DNA of 64,000 nucleotides, from assembly GCA_009785325.1 (NCBI GenBank), contig WQWN01000001.1:62001-126000 (forward strand), in the 5' to 3' direction. The notes under the pieces are model-generated. The model saw nothing but the letters and a program-made list of their open reading frames with translations. It ran no database searches and had not been told where the DNA came from. The DNA comes from Candidatus Saccharimonadota bacterium (GTDB lineage Bacteria; Patescibacteriota; Saccharimonadia; Saccharimonadales; Saccharimonadaceae). Of this stretch, positions 19,385-29,320 are shown in pieces; positions within the stretch are counted from its first letter, which is position 1; every line of letters starts with the position of its first letter. A program made the position numbers and the translations under genes.

Positions 19385-20143
19385 ATGGAACAGGAGAGGT
19401 TGGAGCTGGATTTCGTTAAGGACGAGCGGCGACGCTTGGCGGTGTTTGATATCGACGGGACGGTTTTTCGGTCGGGGCTTTATCGGGAATTGATTTTTGA
19501 AATGGTGAGTAGTGGCGAGTTGCCCGATAAAATGAGAGGGGAGTTTACGGAAGCGCTGGAGAAATGGCAAAAAAGAGCGAGCGAAGAAGCTTTTGATGAA
19601 TTTATAGATGCGAGCGTGGTGGCGTATGAAAAGTATATTTTGGACGTGCCGTGTATTGTAGTGGACGAGGCGGCGAAGCGAGTAGTGGAGAAAATGGGGG
19701 AGCGTGTTTATACGTATACGCGCGGACTGATGAAAAGTTTGCGGGAGCAGGGGTATTTTTTGATAGCGATTTCTGGGAGTCAGATTGAGTTGGTGGCGAG
19801 GTTCGCGAGTAGGTTTGGGTTTGATTATTACGTCGGGCAGGTGATGGAGCGGGGGAGTAATGGGTTTTATACGGGAAAAATCGAGAAGACCCATAGGGAT
19901 AAGGGGAGGATTTTGCAGGATGTGGTGGAAAGAAATAATTTGACGATGAAAGGAAGTGTGGCGGTTGGAGATACAGGCGGAGATGTGGAGCTGCTAGAAC
20001 TAGTGGAGCGGCCGATTGCGTTTAATCCTGATCGAAAATTGTTTGAGCGGGCGAAAAAAGAGGGATGGAAGGTCGTGGTGGAGCGGAAGAATGTGATTTA
20101 TGAACTAGTGCAGGAAAAAGGGCAATATGCGATCGTCGAATAA
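19385..20143 (+). CDS. HAD-IB family hydrolase (SerB-like)
   Basis: AVFDIDGTVFRSGL, AISGSQIELVARFA, AVGDTGGDVELLELV. Confidence 0.88.
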   Translation: MEQERLELDFVKDERRRLAVFDIDGTVFRSGLYRELIFEMVSSGELPDKMRGEFTEALEKWQKRASEEAFDEFIDASVVAYEKYILDVPCIVVDEAAKRVVEKMGERVYTYTRGLMKSLREQGYFLIAISGSQIELVARFASRFGFDYYVGQVMERGSNGFYTGKIEKTHRDKGRILQDVVERNNLTMKGSVAVGDTGGDVELLELVERPIAFNPDRKLFERAKKEGWKVVVERKNVIYELVQEKGQYAIVE

Positions 20144-20963
20144 TAGTGCGCGAGGGAGTGCGGCGTGGTGGCGGAAACAGGAGGGCGAGGCGCTGTTTCC
20201 TGAGATCGAATGGAATCGACCTGAGCAAAAAAGCCTGGCGGGAAAGATGGCCGTGATCGGCGGGAATGGACTGGGGTTTAATGCGGTGAGTATGGGTTTT
20301 GCGGCGGCGGAGAGGATAGGTGTGGGGGAGGTGCGGGTTTTGATGCCTGATGTTTTGAAGAAGAAAGTGCCTGGGGGTGCGGGGATGATTTTTGCGGGGT
20401 CGAATGGGAGTGGAGGGTTTGGGAAGGAGGCTCTGAGTGAAATGCGAGCGGTGGGGACATGGGCGGATGTGAGTGTTTTGGTTGGGGATTTAGGGAAAAA
20501 TAGTGAGACGGCTGTGGTAGTTGAAGAGTTTTTAGATTTGACGGGGCAAGTGGTCGTGACGCGCGATACAGTGGACCTGGTGATGGATGCGGCGGGGAAG
20601 TTGGTGGAGCGAGAGGGGACGGTTTTGGTTTTGACGATGGGGCAGGTGCAGAAGTTGTTTAGGGCGGTTTATTATCCGAAGATGGTGACTTTTAGTATGC
20701 AGCTCGTGAATTTGGTGGAGGTGTTGCATAAATTTACGGTGACATATCCTGTGGGGGTGATGACTTTTCATCAGGGGAATTTGATGGCAGCGAAAAGTGG
20801 CGAGGTGGTGACGATGAAAATCGAGGAGACGAGGTGGAGTCCGCTGACACTGTGGAGCGGAGAAGTGACGGTGAGGATCGCAGCGTATTGGGCGTGGAAT
20901 CCCGAGAACGTAATGGGGGCGATAGTGACGGGATGGAGGGAGTATGATATATTAAGGTTATGA
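20127..20963 (+). CDS. NAD(P)HX dehydratase / ribokinase-fold-like protein (divergent)
   Basis: KMAVIGGNGLGFNAVSMGFAAAERIGVGEVRVLMP resembles the N-terminal core of the YjeF C-terminal-domain family. Confidence 0.5.
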   Translation: MRSSNNSARGSAAWWRKQEGEALFPEIEWNRPEQKSLAGKMAVIGGNGLGFNAVSMGFAAAERIGVGEVRVLMPDVLKKKVPGGAGMIFAGSNGSGGFGKEALSEMRAVGTWADVSVLVGDLGKNSETAVVVEEFLDLTGQVVVTRDTVDLVMDAAGKLVEREGTVLVLTMGQVQKLFRAVYYPKMVTFSMQLVNLVEVLHKFTVTYPVGVMTFHQGNLMAAKSGEVVTMKIEETRWSPLTLWSGEVTVRIAAYWAWNPENVMGAIVTGWREYDILRL

Positions 20964-20993
20964 TAATTGTAACTTGAAGAAGCGGGGAGTAAG

Positions 20994-21365
20994 ATGAGTA
21001 TTCTCGATGTATTTAGTTTTGGTGGTGCTAGCTTTGACTTTCCAATATGGTTTAGTATATTAGCTTTCCTTACTATCGCGGTGATGGGATTTGGAGGTGG
21101 AGTAGCGGCATGGTTAGTAATGGATAAGATAAATAACAAGACCCAGAACAAGAAAGCTGTGCGGTACGTTATTTCTATAGGGTTATTGATAGCGGTGTTG
21201 TGGCTGCTAATGAGAAATATTAATGATTTTTATATGGTGTCTCTGGCTGCTGCAGCAGTTGTAATTACAATACGAACTATATGGTCAACTAGTAAAAATT
21301 CTAAAACTGTTGAGAAAGGTGACACAACCAAGAAACCTGACAGTGAAGAGAGACCAGAAAACTAA
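20994..21365 (+). CDS. Small membrane protein, 2-3 predicted TM segments
   Basis: Hydrophobic runs WFSILAFLTIAVMGFGGGVAAWLV and YVISIGLLIAVLWLLM; charged C-tail. Confidence 0.6.
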   Translation: MSILDVFSFGGASFDFPIWFSILAFLTIAVMGFGGGVAAWLVMDKINNKTQNKKAVRYVISIGLLIAVLWLLMRNINDFYMVSLAAAAVVITIRTIWSTSKNSKTVEKGDTTKKPDSEERPEN

Positions 21366-21413
21366 ACTTGATGAAAAATTGCGTGGTGGAATTGTTTTGG
21401 TGAAAAATTTGAC

Positions 21414-21499
21414 TGGTACCGCGGACTGGACTTGAACCAGCACAAGGAAATCCTTACCAGATTTTGAGTCTAGCGCGTCTACCATTCCGCCACCGCGGC
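21414..21499 (-). tRNA. tRNA-Leu (anticodon CAA), CCA encoded
   Basis: Reverse complement GCCGCGGTGGCGGAATGGTAGACGCGCTAGACTCAAAATCT...GGTTCAAGTCC...CCGCGGT-A-CCA; long variable arm. Confidence 0.93.
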
Positions 21500-21575
21500 G
21501 CCAATCAAAGTTTTCATGCTTAACTGTTAACTTACACGCCCCGTTATTGTATACTAACTGAAGGATGAAATCCAG

Positions 21576-22871
21576 ATGTCTAAGGATCTAACGACTAGAA
21601 ATACATCCGAGCCTAACGATAAGCGACGGGCGACGATAGAGCTGGCGCGCCAGAAGGTGATGGCGTCGTTTAAGGGTGTTCCTGAGAATTACGTAGAAGT
21701 GGAAAAAGTAGAGCTTCCGGCTGAACCGAAATCGAACAAGCGAATGGAGGCGCTGGAGAAAATTCGACGAGACCGTGAAGAGCGAAAGAAGCGGGCGACA
21801 ATACAGGAAGAGGTTGCAGCGGAACTAGAAGAAAAGACTGATCGGTTTGAGACAAAAACTTACGAGAAGACATTTAATGATACTACTCAGGCGCCTCGAG
21901 TGAATGATCAAGAATGGAAAAAGTTTCATACGGCATGGCAGGATTATTATCAGAAATACTATGAGGGATATTATGCGTCTCTGGCGAGTAAGTCCGATAT
22001 AAAACGCTCTGTAGCGAAAGCAGAACGAGATACAGTAGACGGGGAAGAGGAGGAGAATTCGAGTGCGGTAGATGAGTTACGAAAGAAGATCCGTGATAAC
22101 GCGTCAGAGTCAGCGAAAAAAGTGCGGAAGAGCAGACATTTTGTACCGATAATTGCAGGACTGGCGGTAATTTTAGTATTTCTGTTTTTGCAGTATAACC
22201 GATTTATCTTTGGGGCGGTGCGAGCTTATGTAATGCCAGGTACGGCAGTGGCAGAGATCGTAGAGATTGATCCGACAGTGTCGGCGAACGTCGGACTAGA
22301 GCCGCGGTTGATTATTCCGAAGATCAATGTACAGGCGCCAATTATTTTTGGAATCGGGTGGGACCATGCGTCACAGCAAAATGCGATGAATTACGGAGTG
22401 GCGCATTTTTCGATCCCTGGAGCAAATGCGATGCCTGGGCAGGTTGGGAATCTGGTGATTTCAGGACATTCGAGTGGTGACGTGTTTGATCGAGGGAATT
22501 ATAAGTTTATTTTTGCGCAGCTGGGGCGGATACGAAATGTGGGAAGTACGATTTTTGTGGAATATGGCGGAGTGCGTTATACATACGCAGTGACGAGATA
22601 TGAGATTGTGCGGCCGACAGACGTAAATCGACTATTTCTCACTGGAGAAGAAGCGACAAAGCCGATGTTGACGATCATAACGTGCTGGCCGATCGGGACG
22701 GCGAGGGAGAGGTTGTTGGTCTTTGCGGAACAAATTAGTCCAAATCCAGCAGATGCAGAAATGAGCAGTGGAGCGATTGATGGCGGCGGGCAGCAAGTGA
22801 TCACTATGCCAGATGCGACACCGACGTTTTTCCAGAGATTATGGAGTTTCGTGACAGGGAATGGGTGGTAA
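21576..22871 (+). CDS. Sortase-family transpeptidase with long charged cytoplasmic N-terminus
   Basis: TM near residue 200; LIIPKINVQAPI, GNLVISGHSS, LTIITCWPIGTARERLLVFAE (catalytic Cys/Arg). Confidence 0.85.
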   Translation: MSKDLTTRNTSEPNDKRRATIELARQKVMASFKGVPENYVEVEKVELPAEPKSNKRMEALEKIRRDREERKKRATIQEEVAAELEEKTDRFETKTYEKTFNDTTQAPRVNDQEWKKFHTAWQDYYQKYYEGYYASLASKSDIKRSVAKAERDTVDGEEEENSSAVDELRKKIRDNASESAKKVRKSRHFVPIIAGLAVILVFLFLQYNRFIFGAVRAYVMPGTAVAEIVEIDPTVSANVGLEPRLIIPKINVQAPIIFGIGWDHASQQNAMNYGVAHFSIPGANAMPGQVGNLVISGHSSGDVFDRGNYKFIFAQLGRIRNVGSTIFVEYGGVRYTYAVTRYEIVRPTDVNRLFLTGEEATKPMLTIITCWPIGTARERLLVFAEQISPNPADAEMSSGAIDGGGQQVITMPDATPTFFQRLWSFVTGNGW

Positions 22872-23484
22872 GATGAGTTTAACGCGTGAGTATGAGTTTT
22901 TTGAGCAGTTAAATGAGCTACAGAAAACTCGAAGGTGGGCAGAGTGGGATGAGGTGTTTTCCGAGAGCGTGAGCGAGCATACATACAAGATGATCGTGAT
23001 GATAGATCGGATTTTTGATATTTTGGATCTGGATTTGGATTATCGGAAATGTGTACGGATGGCGATGTATCATGATTTTGGTGAAATTGGAATGGGAGAA
23101 GATGTAGACGCGTATATAGCAGCAAATAATATAGATATAATGACGATAAAGAAACAGCGCGAAGCTGAAAAAGTGTTGGATATTTCGGAGAAATATAAGT
23201 GTTCAAAAATTTACGGAGCGTGGCGAGAGTATGAAAAACAAGTGACAGTGGAAGCGCGTTTTGTAAAAGCGGTGGATAAACTAGAGACAGTGATTAGGAT
23301 TTTAAATACAGATGGAAAGATGTTGGAGCGTGCAGATTTTATCGCAACGTACGCAGATAAGGCGATAAAGAAATTTCCACGGCTGATTCCGTTTTATCGG
23401 GTGGTGAAGGCACGGATGCGAGAGAGGTTTGAGGAGCAGGGATGGGAGTGGAAGAAGGAATACGACACTCTGGCGAGCGACTAA
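22861..23484 (+). CDS. HD-domain phosphohydrolase (YfbR-like)
   Basis: SEHTYKMIVM, AMYHDFGEIGMGEDV, KAVDKLET. Confidence 0.8.
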   Translation: MGGKMSLTREYEFFEQLNELQKTRRWAEWDEVFSESVSEHTYKMIVMIDRIFDILDLDLDYRKCVRMAMYHDFGEIGMGEDVDAYIAANNIDIMTIKKQREAEKVLDISEKYKCSKIYGAWREYEKQVTVEARFVKAVDKLETVIRILNTDGKMLERADFIATYADKAIKKFPRLIPFYRVVKARMRERFEEQGWEWKKEYDTLASD

Positions 23485-24993
23485 TTAGCGGACTGTGAGC
23501 AACATGCGGACAAGACGGAAAGTAGTATCGTCGTCACGTACTACCGTATAGAGGAAACGGTCGTTTGACGTGATAACAACATCGAAATTATCGTGGGCAG
23601 CAGTGATGTCGCGGATATTGTTGCCGTCGAAATCGTAGACGATGAGACGATCGCCACGAGTAGTGTAGAGCATGAACGGACCGAGAGTACGAACCGGGAA
23701 GCGGGCAGGGATAGGTGCGGGAACTTCTTCTGGATACTCTGACTCACCGGGTGGCGATGTGGGGTCTCGGAAGTTGAAATAGGAAGCGATAGAGGTCTCG
23801 ATGTCGTAATTGAAGACTCGGTCGTGATTGGTGGCGATAATCTGACGAGAGTTGCCGATGAGAGTGAGGTCGAGAATCTCGAAATCGACAGTGAGCTCGC
23901 GCCAAACGCGAAAAGCAGGAGCGGGACGTCCAAAAGAAGGGAAAGTACCGCGCATAATGAGGATGTTTTGACCGTCGGCAATAATGGCGTGGTCGCGGTT
24001 ATAGTGGCGTCCGCCAGTAACGGCGAGGTTTTGACCTGTATAGGCAACTGTGTAAAGTATCGACGCGCCGCGTTCGCCATCACGATAGATGCCGATATTG
24101 ACGAGGCTGTTTACGTTAGGGACTGAGAGGAAGATGATAGTGTCGCGATTGATCTGGGTGAAGCTAGCGACATTATCTAGAAGAACGGCAGAGATTGTTT
24201 GGTTATTAACATCTGCTCGACGGAAATTGTTGTTTTCGAGCATAAAGAGGTGGCGACCGTCGTTTGATGCGATCTTCACATCGGAGAAGTTGAGGCGATA
24301 GGTAGTGGTGAGATTAATACTCTCACTAGGATCGCGGAGATCGAGAAGAATCCACTCTATGTAATCGGCGAATGTATGACGAATAAGAGCGCGGTTATTA
24401 TTGCCGCTCCACTCCATAATCTCGATCTGGTGGTTGGTGATTTCTGGATCGTTGAGACCAGAAAGAAAGCCACTGGTTATAATTTCGCGATAGCGAACTT
24501 CTTCGCTGCGTAGGTCTAGGAGGTGAAACGGACGATTAGGGTCGGTAAAAGTAATGAGGAGGAATTGAGAGTTAGGCGCAGCTGATACAGATGCGATGTT
24601 TTGATAGGTGCGAATAGTGGAAAGTTCGGGGTTTGATGGGAAAAGGCGAGCGTAGTTAAGCCAAAGGACCTGCCCGGGAGATAGGGTGATGTTTTTTGAC
24701 CAAGGCCCGAAACCTGAACGATAAAAATGAATAGAATGTTCGCCAGGAGCGAGCATAGTACGAGTATTGGTGCGGGAAGAGATTTCCTCGCCATTTATAG
24801 AAATTGTGGCGCCGGTCGGTCGAGAGCCGAACTGAACAAGACCACTCTGCTCGAGATTTAAGTCGCGTGTGAGACTATAACCCATCGTAATAAACATCAA
24901 AATACCAACAATCGCGACAACAGAGAGTGCCATGATGATATCTACGGCGATAACGCGGAGCCGATCTTTGCGGAGAGAATGAGAATTGTTCAT
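23485..24993 (-). CDS. Membrane-anchored PEGA-domain protein with beta-propeller-like C-terminal region
   Basis: N-terminal TM; VQFGSRPTGATISINGEEISSRTNTRTMLAPGEHSIHFYRSGF. Confidence 0.72.
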   Translation of the reverse strand: MNNSHSLRKDRLRVIAVDIIMALSVVAIVGILMFITMGYSLTRDLNLEQSGLVQFGSRPTGATISINGEEISSRTNTRTMLAPGEHSIHFYRSGFGPWSKNITLSPGQVLWLNYARLFPSNPELSTIRTYQNIASVSAAPNSQFLLITFTDPNRPFHLLDLRSEEVRYREIITSGFLSGLNDPEITNHQIEIMEWSGNNNRALIRHTFADYIEWILLDLRDPSESINLTTTYRLNFSDVKIASNDGRHLFMLENNNFRRADVNNQTISAVLLDNVASFTQINRDTIIFLSVPNVNSLVNIGIYRDGERGASILYTVAYTGQNLAVTGGRHYNRDHAIIADGQNILIMRGTFPSFGRPAPAFRVWRELTVDFEILDLTLIGNSRQIIATNHDRVFNYDIETSIASYFNFRDPTSPPGESEYPEEVPAPIPARFPVRTLGPFMLYTTRGDRLIVYDFDGNNIRDITAAHDNFDVVITSNDRFLYTVVRDDDTTFRLVRMLLTVR

Positions 24994-25098
24994 GGTTGAA
25001 TGAGGTAATTATATCACAGTTTAGGTGCTGAGAGTTGGAAAATTATCAGAGCAAAAAGGCTTGCGTGTATAGCAGAAGCGTATTATTATAGTAAGTAC

Positions 25099-26127
25099 AT
25101 GATTAAGCGAGGTACAGACGGGAAAAAAATTGTCGCCATAAATGGTAGGTTTTATGACATGCTGACTGGACAGGAGATAGAGCGGAGAGGTAGTGGCGAT
25201 GCGTCAACAGGAATACATGGATCTGTACAGAAATCGCAAACTTTGAATCGGAAATTTGTGAAAAAAGTGACAGTGAACCCACTAAAGAAGCCTCAAACTG
25301 CGCAGCAGCAGATCGCGATGGATCAGTTCAGGAAAAGACTTGCTGTGGCACGAAAAAAGAACGAAGAGGCCCGACAAAAAATTCTGGTGGCAAGAAGTAA
25401 AAAAGTAGTAGCGCCAGTAAGTACGTCAGGAAAACTAGTAGGAGTAGAGCGAGTGACTGTAACTCCTCCAGCACAAGAAGAAGTGATGGAAGTGGCGCAA
25501 GTACCAAAGAATGTACAGTTCGCAAATGCGGTGTTAGCAAAAAAGAAGGCGGAGATGCGACATATGACAGCTATGGAAATGAAAGAGCGAGCGATCCAGC
25601 AAGCGTTTGAGCGGGAGAGGGAGACAAACCTACAAGCGATGGAGTCGAAAAAAAAGACGCGGATTGGGTTTTTCAGAAATCGAAAATTAGTAAGTGTAGT
25701 GTCGATGTGCGCGGCAGTACTGCTACTGGGTGGGTATTTGACTTATATAAATATGCCGAATATTTCAATACGAGTAGCCGCCATGAGAGCAGGGATCGAT
25801 GCGTCGCATCCGAGTTATCGACCACAGGGATATTCGCTGAATGGGCTCGTATCATTTAGGAACGGTGCTGTAGAGATGGAGTTTACGAATGGTGAGGGTG
25901 AAAGTTTTATACTGACGCAACAGAGGAGTTCTTGGGACTCAGCAGCACTACTACAGAATTTCGTGAGGCCGAACTGGGGGGTGGGATATACAATTGCGCG
26001 AGAACAAGGAATGACGATTTATCTAAATGATGGAAATGCGGCATGGGTGAGTGGTGGGGTATTGTACACGATTGAAGGAACAGGAATTACGAACGAGCAA
26101 GCGCGCAATATCGCGACGAGTTTATAG
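25099..26127 (+). CDS. Uncharacterised single-TM protein (basic cytoplasmic N-terminus, extracellular C-terminal domain)
   Basis: KKKTRIGFFRNRKLVSVVSMCAAVLLLGGYLTYI then an extracytoplasmic domain ending WVSGGVLYTIEGTG. Confidence 0.65.
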   Translation: MIKRGTDGKKIVAINGRFYDMLTGQEIERRGSGDASTGIHGSVQKSQTLNRKFVKKVTVNPLKKPQTAQQQIAMDQFRKRLAVARKKNEEARQKILVARSKKVVAPVSTSGKLVGVERVTVTPPAQEEVMEVAQVPKNVQFANAVLAKKKAEMRHMTAMEMKERAIQQAFERERETNLQAMESKKKTRIGFFRNRKLVSVVSMCAAVLLLGGYLTYINMPNISIRVAAMRAGIDASHPSYRPQGYSLNGLVSFRNGAVEMEFTNGEGESFILTQQRSSWDSAALLQNFVRPNWGVGYTIAREQGMTIYLNDGNAAWVSGGVLYTIEGTGITNEQARNIATSL

Positions 26128-26230
26128 GTGACCTTCTGCAAGTAGTGAGCTATTTGGAGGGATTTTGTCTTAGTCTGCGTAGTGCACAACTACTCTATGA
26201 TTTGCTTCGGTGTAGTGATAGAATCAAAAA

Positions 26231-27664
26231 ATGAAAGAAATTCGAACCAGATTTGCTCCGAGTCCGACGGGCTACATACATATCGGAAATGTGAGAAGTG
26301 CGATTTATCCGTACTTGATCGCAAAACAGGCGGGCGGGGTTTTTTATTTGAGGATCGAAGATACAGACCAGGCACGCTATGTAGAGGGGGCGGAAGATCT
26401 GATTATGGATACATTGAAGTGGCTAGGGTTGAAGTGGGATGAAGGAGTGGATGTAGGTGGACCATACGCACCGTATCGCCAGACTGAAAGAAAAGAAATT
26501 TACCACGCATGGGCACAGAAACTAGTTGACAAAGGACTGGCGTACGCAGACCCATACACAGCCGAGGAAGTCGAAGTTTTTCGTGAGAAGTCGATGGCGG
26601 AGAAGAAGGCGTTTTTATATAGAGATTATCGGCCCGAAAATCCACCAAAGTGGGACGGAACACAGCCGCTGCGATTCAAGGTGACGAATATAAAACGATG
26701 GAATTGGCATGACGAAGTGATGGGTGATTTGACGGCGGGACCTGAGGCGCTGGATGATTTTATTCTAATTAAATCGGATGGATTGCCGACGTATAATTTC
26801 GCGCATATCGTGGACGACGCAGAGATGAGGTCAAGTCATATCACGCGCGGCGTGGAATATGTAAGTAGTACGCCGAAATACCTGTCGCTATATGAAGCGT
26901 TGGAAATTGAGCCGCCGATTTTGGTGAGTTTGCCACATATCATGGCGCCGAGTGGGAATAAAAAACTGGGGAAGCGGGACGGGGCAAAGTCAGCGACGGA
27001 GTATCGTGATGAAGGATACCTGCCTGAGGCGATGTTGAACTTCCTCGTGATGCTCGGATGGAATGATGGGACGGAGCAAGAGATTTTCACGATGGAGGAG
27101 CTGGTCGAGAGGTTTGACGTGTCGCGGGTACAGAGGAGTGGGGCGAAGTTTGATGAGCAGAGATTAATCTGGATGAATGGGCAGTGGATACGGAGACTGT
27201 CGTTGGATGAACTGTATGAGCGATGCGAAGGGTTTTGGAGTGAAGCGGCGATGGTTGCTGATGAGGAGTACCGAAAGAAAGTACTGAGGCTGGTGCAGGA
27301 TCGCCTGAAAACACTAGGAGATCTCAGGACGATGGTGGATTATTTCTTTGTGGAACCTGAGGTGAATTTGGAGCTGATCGACGGTGATAAGCGGCTGAAG
27401 AAATATGAGCGGACGCATCTAGTGAAGATGTTGGAAGTGGTGCGAAGTAGACTGGAGAGTGTAGAATTTGAGGCAGATAAATTGCAGGAGGTTTTGAATG
27501 AGTTGCTCGTGGAGCTGGATGAAAAGCCTGCGAATCTGTTTAGTCTGGTGCGAGTGAGTTTGAGTTGGGCGCCTTTTAGTCCTGCGCTGAACGAGATGAT
27601 GGAAGTGTTGGGTAGAGAAAAGGTGCTGGAGAGGATTGATCGGACGATTGAAGCCCTAGAGTAA
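26231..27664 (+). CDS. gltX: Glutamyl-tRNA synthetase
   Basis: RFAPSPTGYIHIGNVRSA (HIGH), KKLGKRDGA (KMSKS equivalent). Confidence 0.95.
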   Translation: MKEIRTRFAPSPTGYIHIGNVRSAIYPYLIAKQAGGVFYLRIEDTDQARYVEGAEDLIMDTLKWLGLKWDEGVDVGGPYAPYRQTERKEIYHAWAQKLVDKGLAYADPYTAEEVEVFREKSMAEKKAFLYRDYRPENPPKWDGTQPLRFKVTNIKRWNWHDEVMGDLTAGPEALDDFILIKSDGLPTYNFAHIVDDAEMRSSHITRGVEYVSSTPKYLSLYEALEIEPPILVSLPHIMAPSGNKKLGKRDGAKSATEYRDEGYLPEAMLNFLVMLGWNDGTEQEIFTMEELVERFDVSRVQRSGAKFDEQRLIWMNGQWIRRLSLDELYERCEGFWSEAAMVADEEYRKKVLRLVQDRLKTLGDLRTMVDYFFVEPEVNLELIDGDKRLKKYERTHLVKMLEVVRSRLESVEFEADKLQEVLNELLVELDEKPANLFSLVRVSLSWAPFSPALNEMMEVLGREKVLERIDRTIEALE

Positions 27665-27683
27665 ATCTCCTAGAAATGAAAAT

Positions 27684-27707
27684 GGACGCGCTTTTGAGGG
27701 CGCGTCC
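27684..27707. terminator. Bidirectional terminator hairpin between gltX and the convergent 116-aa gene
   Basis: GGACGCGC-ttttgagg-GCGCGTCC; minus side followed by ATTTTCATTT. Confidence 0.65.
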
Positions 27708-27727
27708 TGTGTGTGGTGTGTGAAACT

Positions 27728-28078
27728 TTAGTTCTGTAGTCGACCTGGCCAAATGGCAGCATATGGATTCTTGGAATCTACAGCCACCGAATAACGCTCC
27801 GACTCGCCCCCGGGCGGATCTTTGTAGTAGATGATGCCGATTTGATGACCGGCTTCACCGTTGATTAGTGCGCGCACATAGGCGGTTGCGCCGTCTTCGG
27901 AATTCTTGATGACAGTGGTCTCGGGATTCCATTCAAGAATGGTGATGACGGAATTCAGAGAGTCGTCGGGGCAAAGTGTTGGGCCTAAGGTTGCGTAGGG
28001 TTTGAGCATGTTCCAAAACTCAGCGGGGTTATGGGCGTACATGTCGGGGATGGTGAAATACTTGTCGGGGTAATTCAT
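27728..28078 (-). CDS. Uncharacterised 116-aa protein (solitary cassette)
   Basis: SD AGAGGTGT upstream of ATG; consensus promoter at 28152-28180 (minus); terminator downstream. Confidence 0.75.
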   Translation of the reverse strand: MNYPDKYFTIPDMYAHNPAEFWNMLKPYATLGPTLCPDDSLNSVITILEWNPETTVIKNSEDGATAYVRALINGEAGHQIGIIYYKDPPGGESERYSVAVDSKNPYAAIWPGRLQN

Positions 28079-28151
28079 AGATTACACCTCTTTCTGTAAG
28101 ATTTTTCCACACAGTGATGGTGATAAAGTGCGCCGAGTGCGGTATGTTTCC

Positions 28152-28180
28152 ATTGTAACATAAACGCGATCGTTTGTCAA
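28152..28180 (-). promoter_or_regulatory. Sigma70-type promoter TTGACA-17-TACAAT
   Basis: Minus strand TTGACA aacgatcgcgtttatgt TACAAT, ~70 nt upstream of the 116-aa gene. Confidence 0.85.
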
Positions 28181-28231
28181 TCTCCGACAAGGGTTCTCGG
28201 AGGAATGGCGGTTATGGTATAATGGTGGGCA

Positions 28232-29320
28232 ATGAAATTACGCAAGAAGAACTCATTTAGGAATTGGATCGCGAAGAATAAGATACTGGTAATGATCGTG
28301 ATAGGGACGCTACTACTGATAGGTGGCGGAGTGACAGCGTGGCTAATAACAGGGAACGATAGCGGGCTATGGGAGATAATTTCGAGAGAGCGCGAAGAAG
28401 AGGAGGAGGAAGAGCCAGAGCCGATCGTGTGGCATGCGGCGCTCACGGGTAGAGTAGTGGAGACAGAGGCGGAAGTGAATTCGGTAGTGACGGCTATTGC
28501 AATTGAGAATAGCCCACAAGCACGTCCGCAGTCAGGGCTAAAAGAAGCAGGTGTGGTGTTTGAGTCGGTAGCAGAAGGTGGAATTACACGGTTCTTGGCG
28601 TTTTATCAAGACGACAAGCCTGCGATGATTGGGCCTGTGAGAAGTTTGAGGACGTGCTATTTGGACTGGGTGGCAGGGTTTGATGCGGTGATTTTGCACT
28701 ATGGTGGTAGTGCAGCGGCTCTAAACAGAGTGAGAAATGGTCCGTACCGAAGATTGGATGAGATGGTACAGCCACGAACGACGTGGCGATCGGCGGATCG
28801 GTGGGCGCCACATAATGTCTACACGAACTTCGAGCGAATTGACGGCACGAATCGAGACCTAGGGTGGGAGGGGTCGAATTTCGTGGGGTGGGAGCGAAAA
28901 GACGCGGAGGTAGCGGAAGAATTAAATGCGACACATGTTGACTTCAGGATTTCGCACGGACACTTATATAACAGTACTTTTAACTGGAACGGGGACTACG
29001 GGGTGTATTTCAGATCACAGGGCGGGGCGCCACACATGGACAGAGAACAAGGTCACATAGCGCCAAATGTAGTGATTGCGATAATCGTCGACCAGAGAAC
29101 TGTGATGGAAGATGGCTGGAGGACTCTGATCGGTACAACTGGCGCGGGCTATGCGTATGTTTTCCAAGATGGAACTGTAACACCTGCGAGGTGGAGGAAA
29201 CAGAATCGCGAGGCGATGATAGAGTTTTTTGATCGGGAAGGTGTAGTAGTGCCACTGAATCGTGGACAAGTTTGGATCACAGCGCTACCGTCGGACGAGA
29301 GGCGCGTAACGTGGCAGTAA
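28232..29320 (+). CDS. DUF3048 (YerB-like) membrane-anchored protein
   Basis: Single TM; AIAIENSPQARPQSGLKEAGVVFESVAEGGITRFLAFYQ, IGPVRSLRTCYLDWV. Confidence 0.82.
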   Translation: MKLRKKNSFRNWIAKNKILVMIVIGTLLLIGGGVTAWLITGNDSGLWEIISREREEEEEEEPEPIVWHAALTGRVVETEAEVNSVVTAIAIENSPQARPQSGLKEAGVVFESVAEGGITRFLAFYQDDKPAMIGPVRSLRTCYLDWVAGFDAVILHYGGSAAALNRVRNGPYRRLDEMVQPRTTWRSADRWAPHNVYTNFERIDGTNRDLGWEGSNFVGWERKDAEVAEELNATHVDFRISHGHLYNSTFNWNGDYGVYFRSQGGAPHMDREQGHIAPNVVIAIIVDQRTVMEDGWRTLIGTTGAGYAYVFQDGTVTPARWRKQNREAMIEFFDREGVVVPLNRGQVWITALPSDERRVTWQ

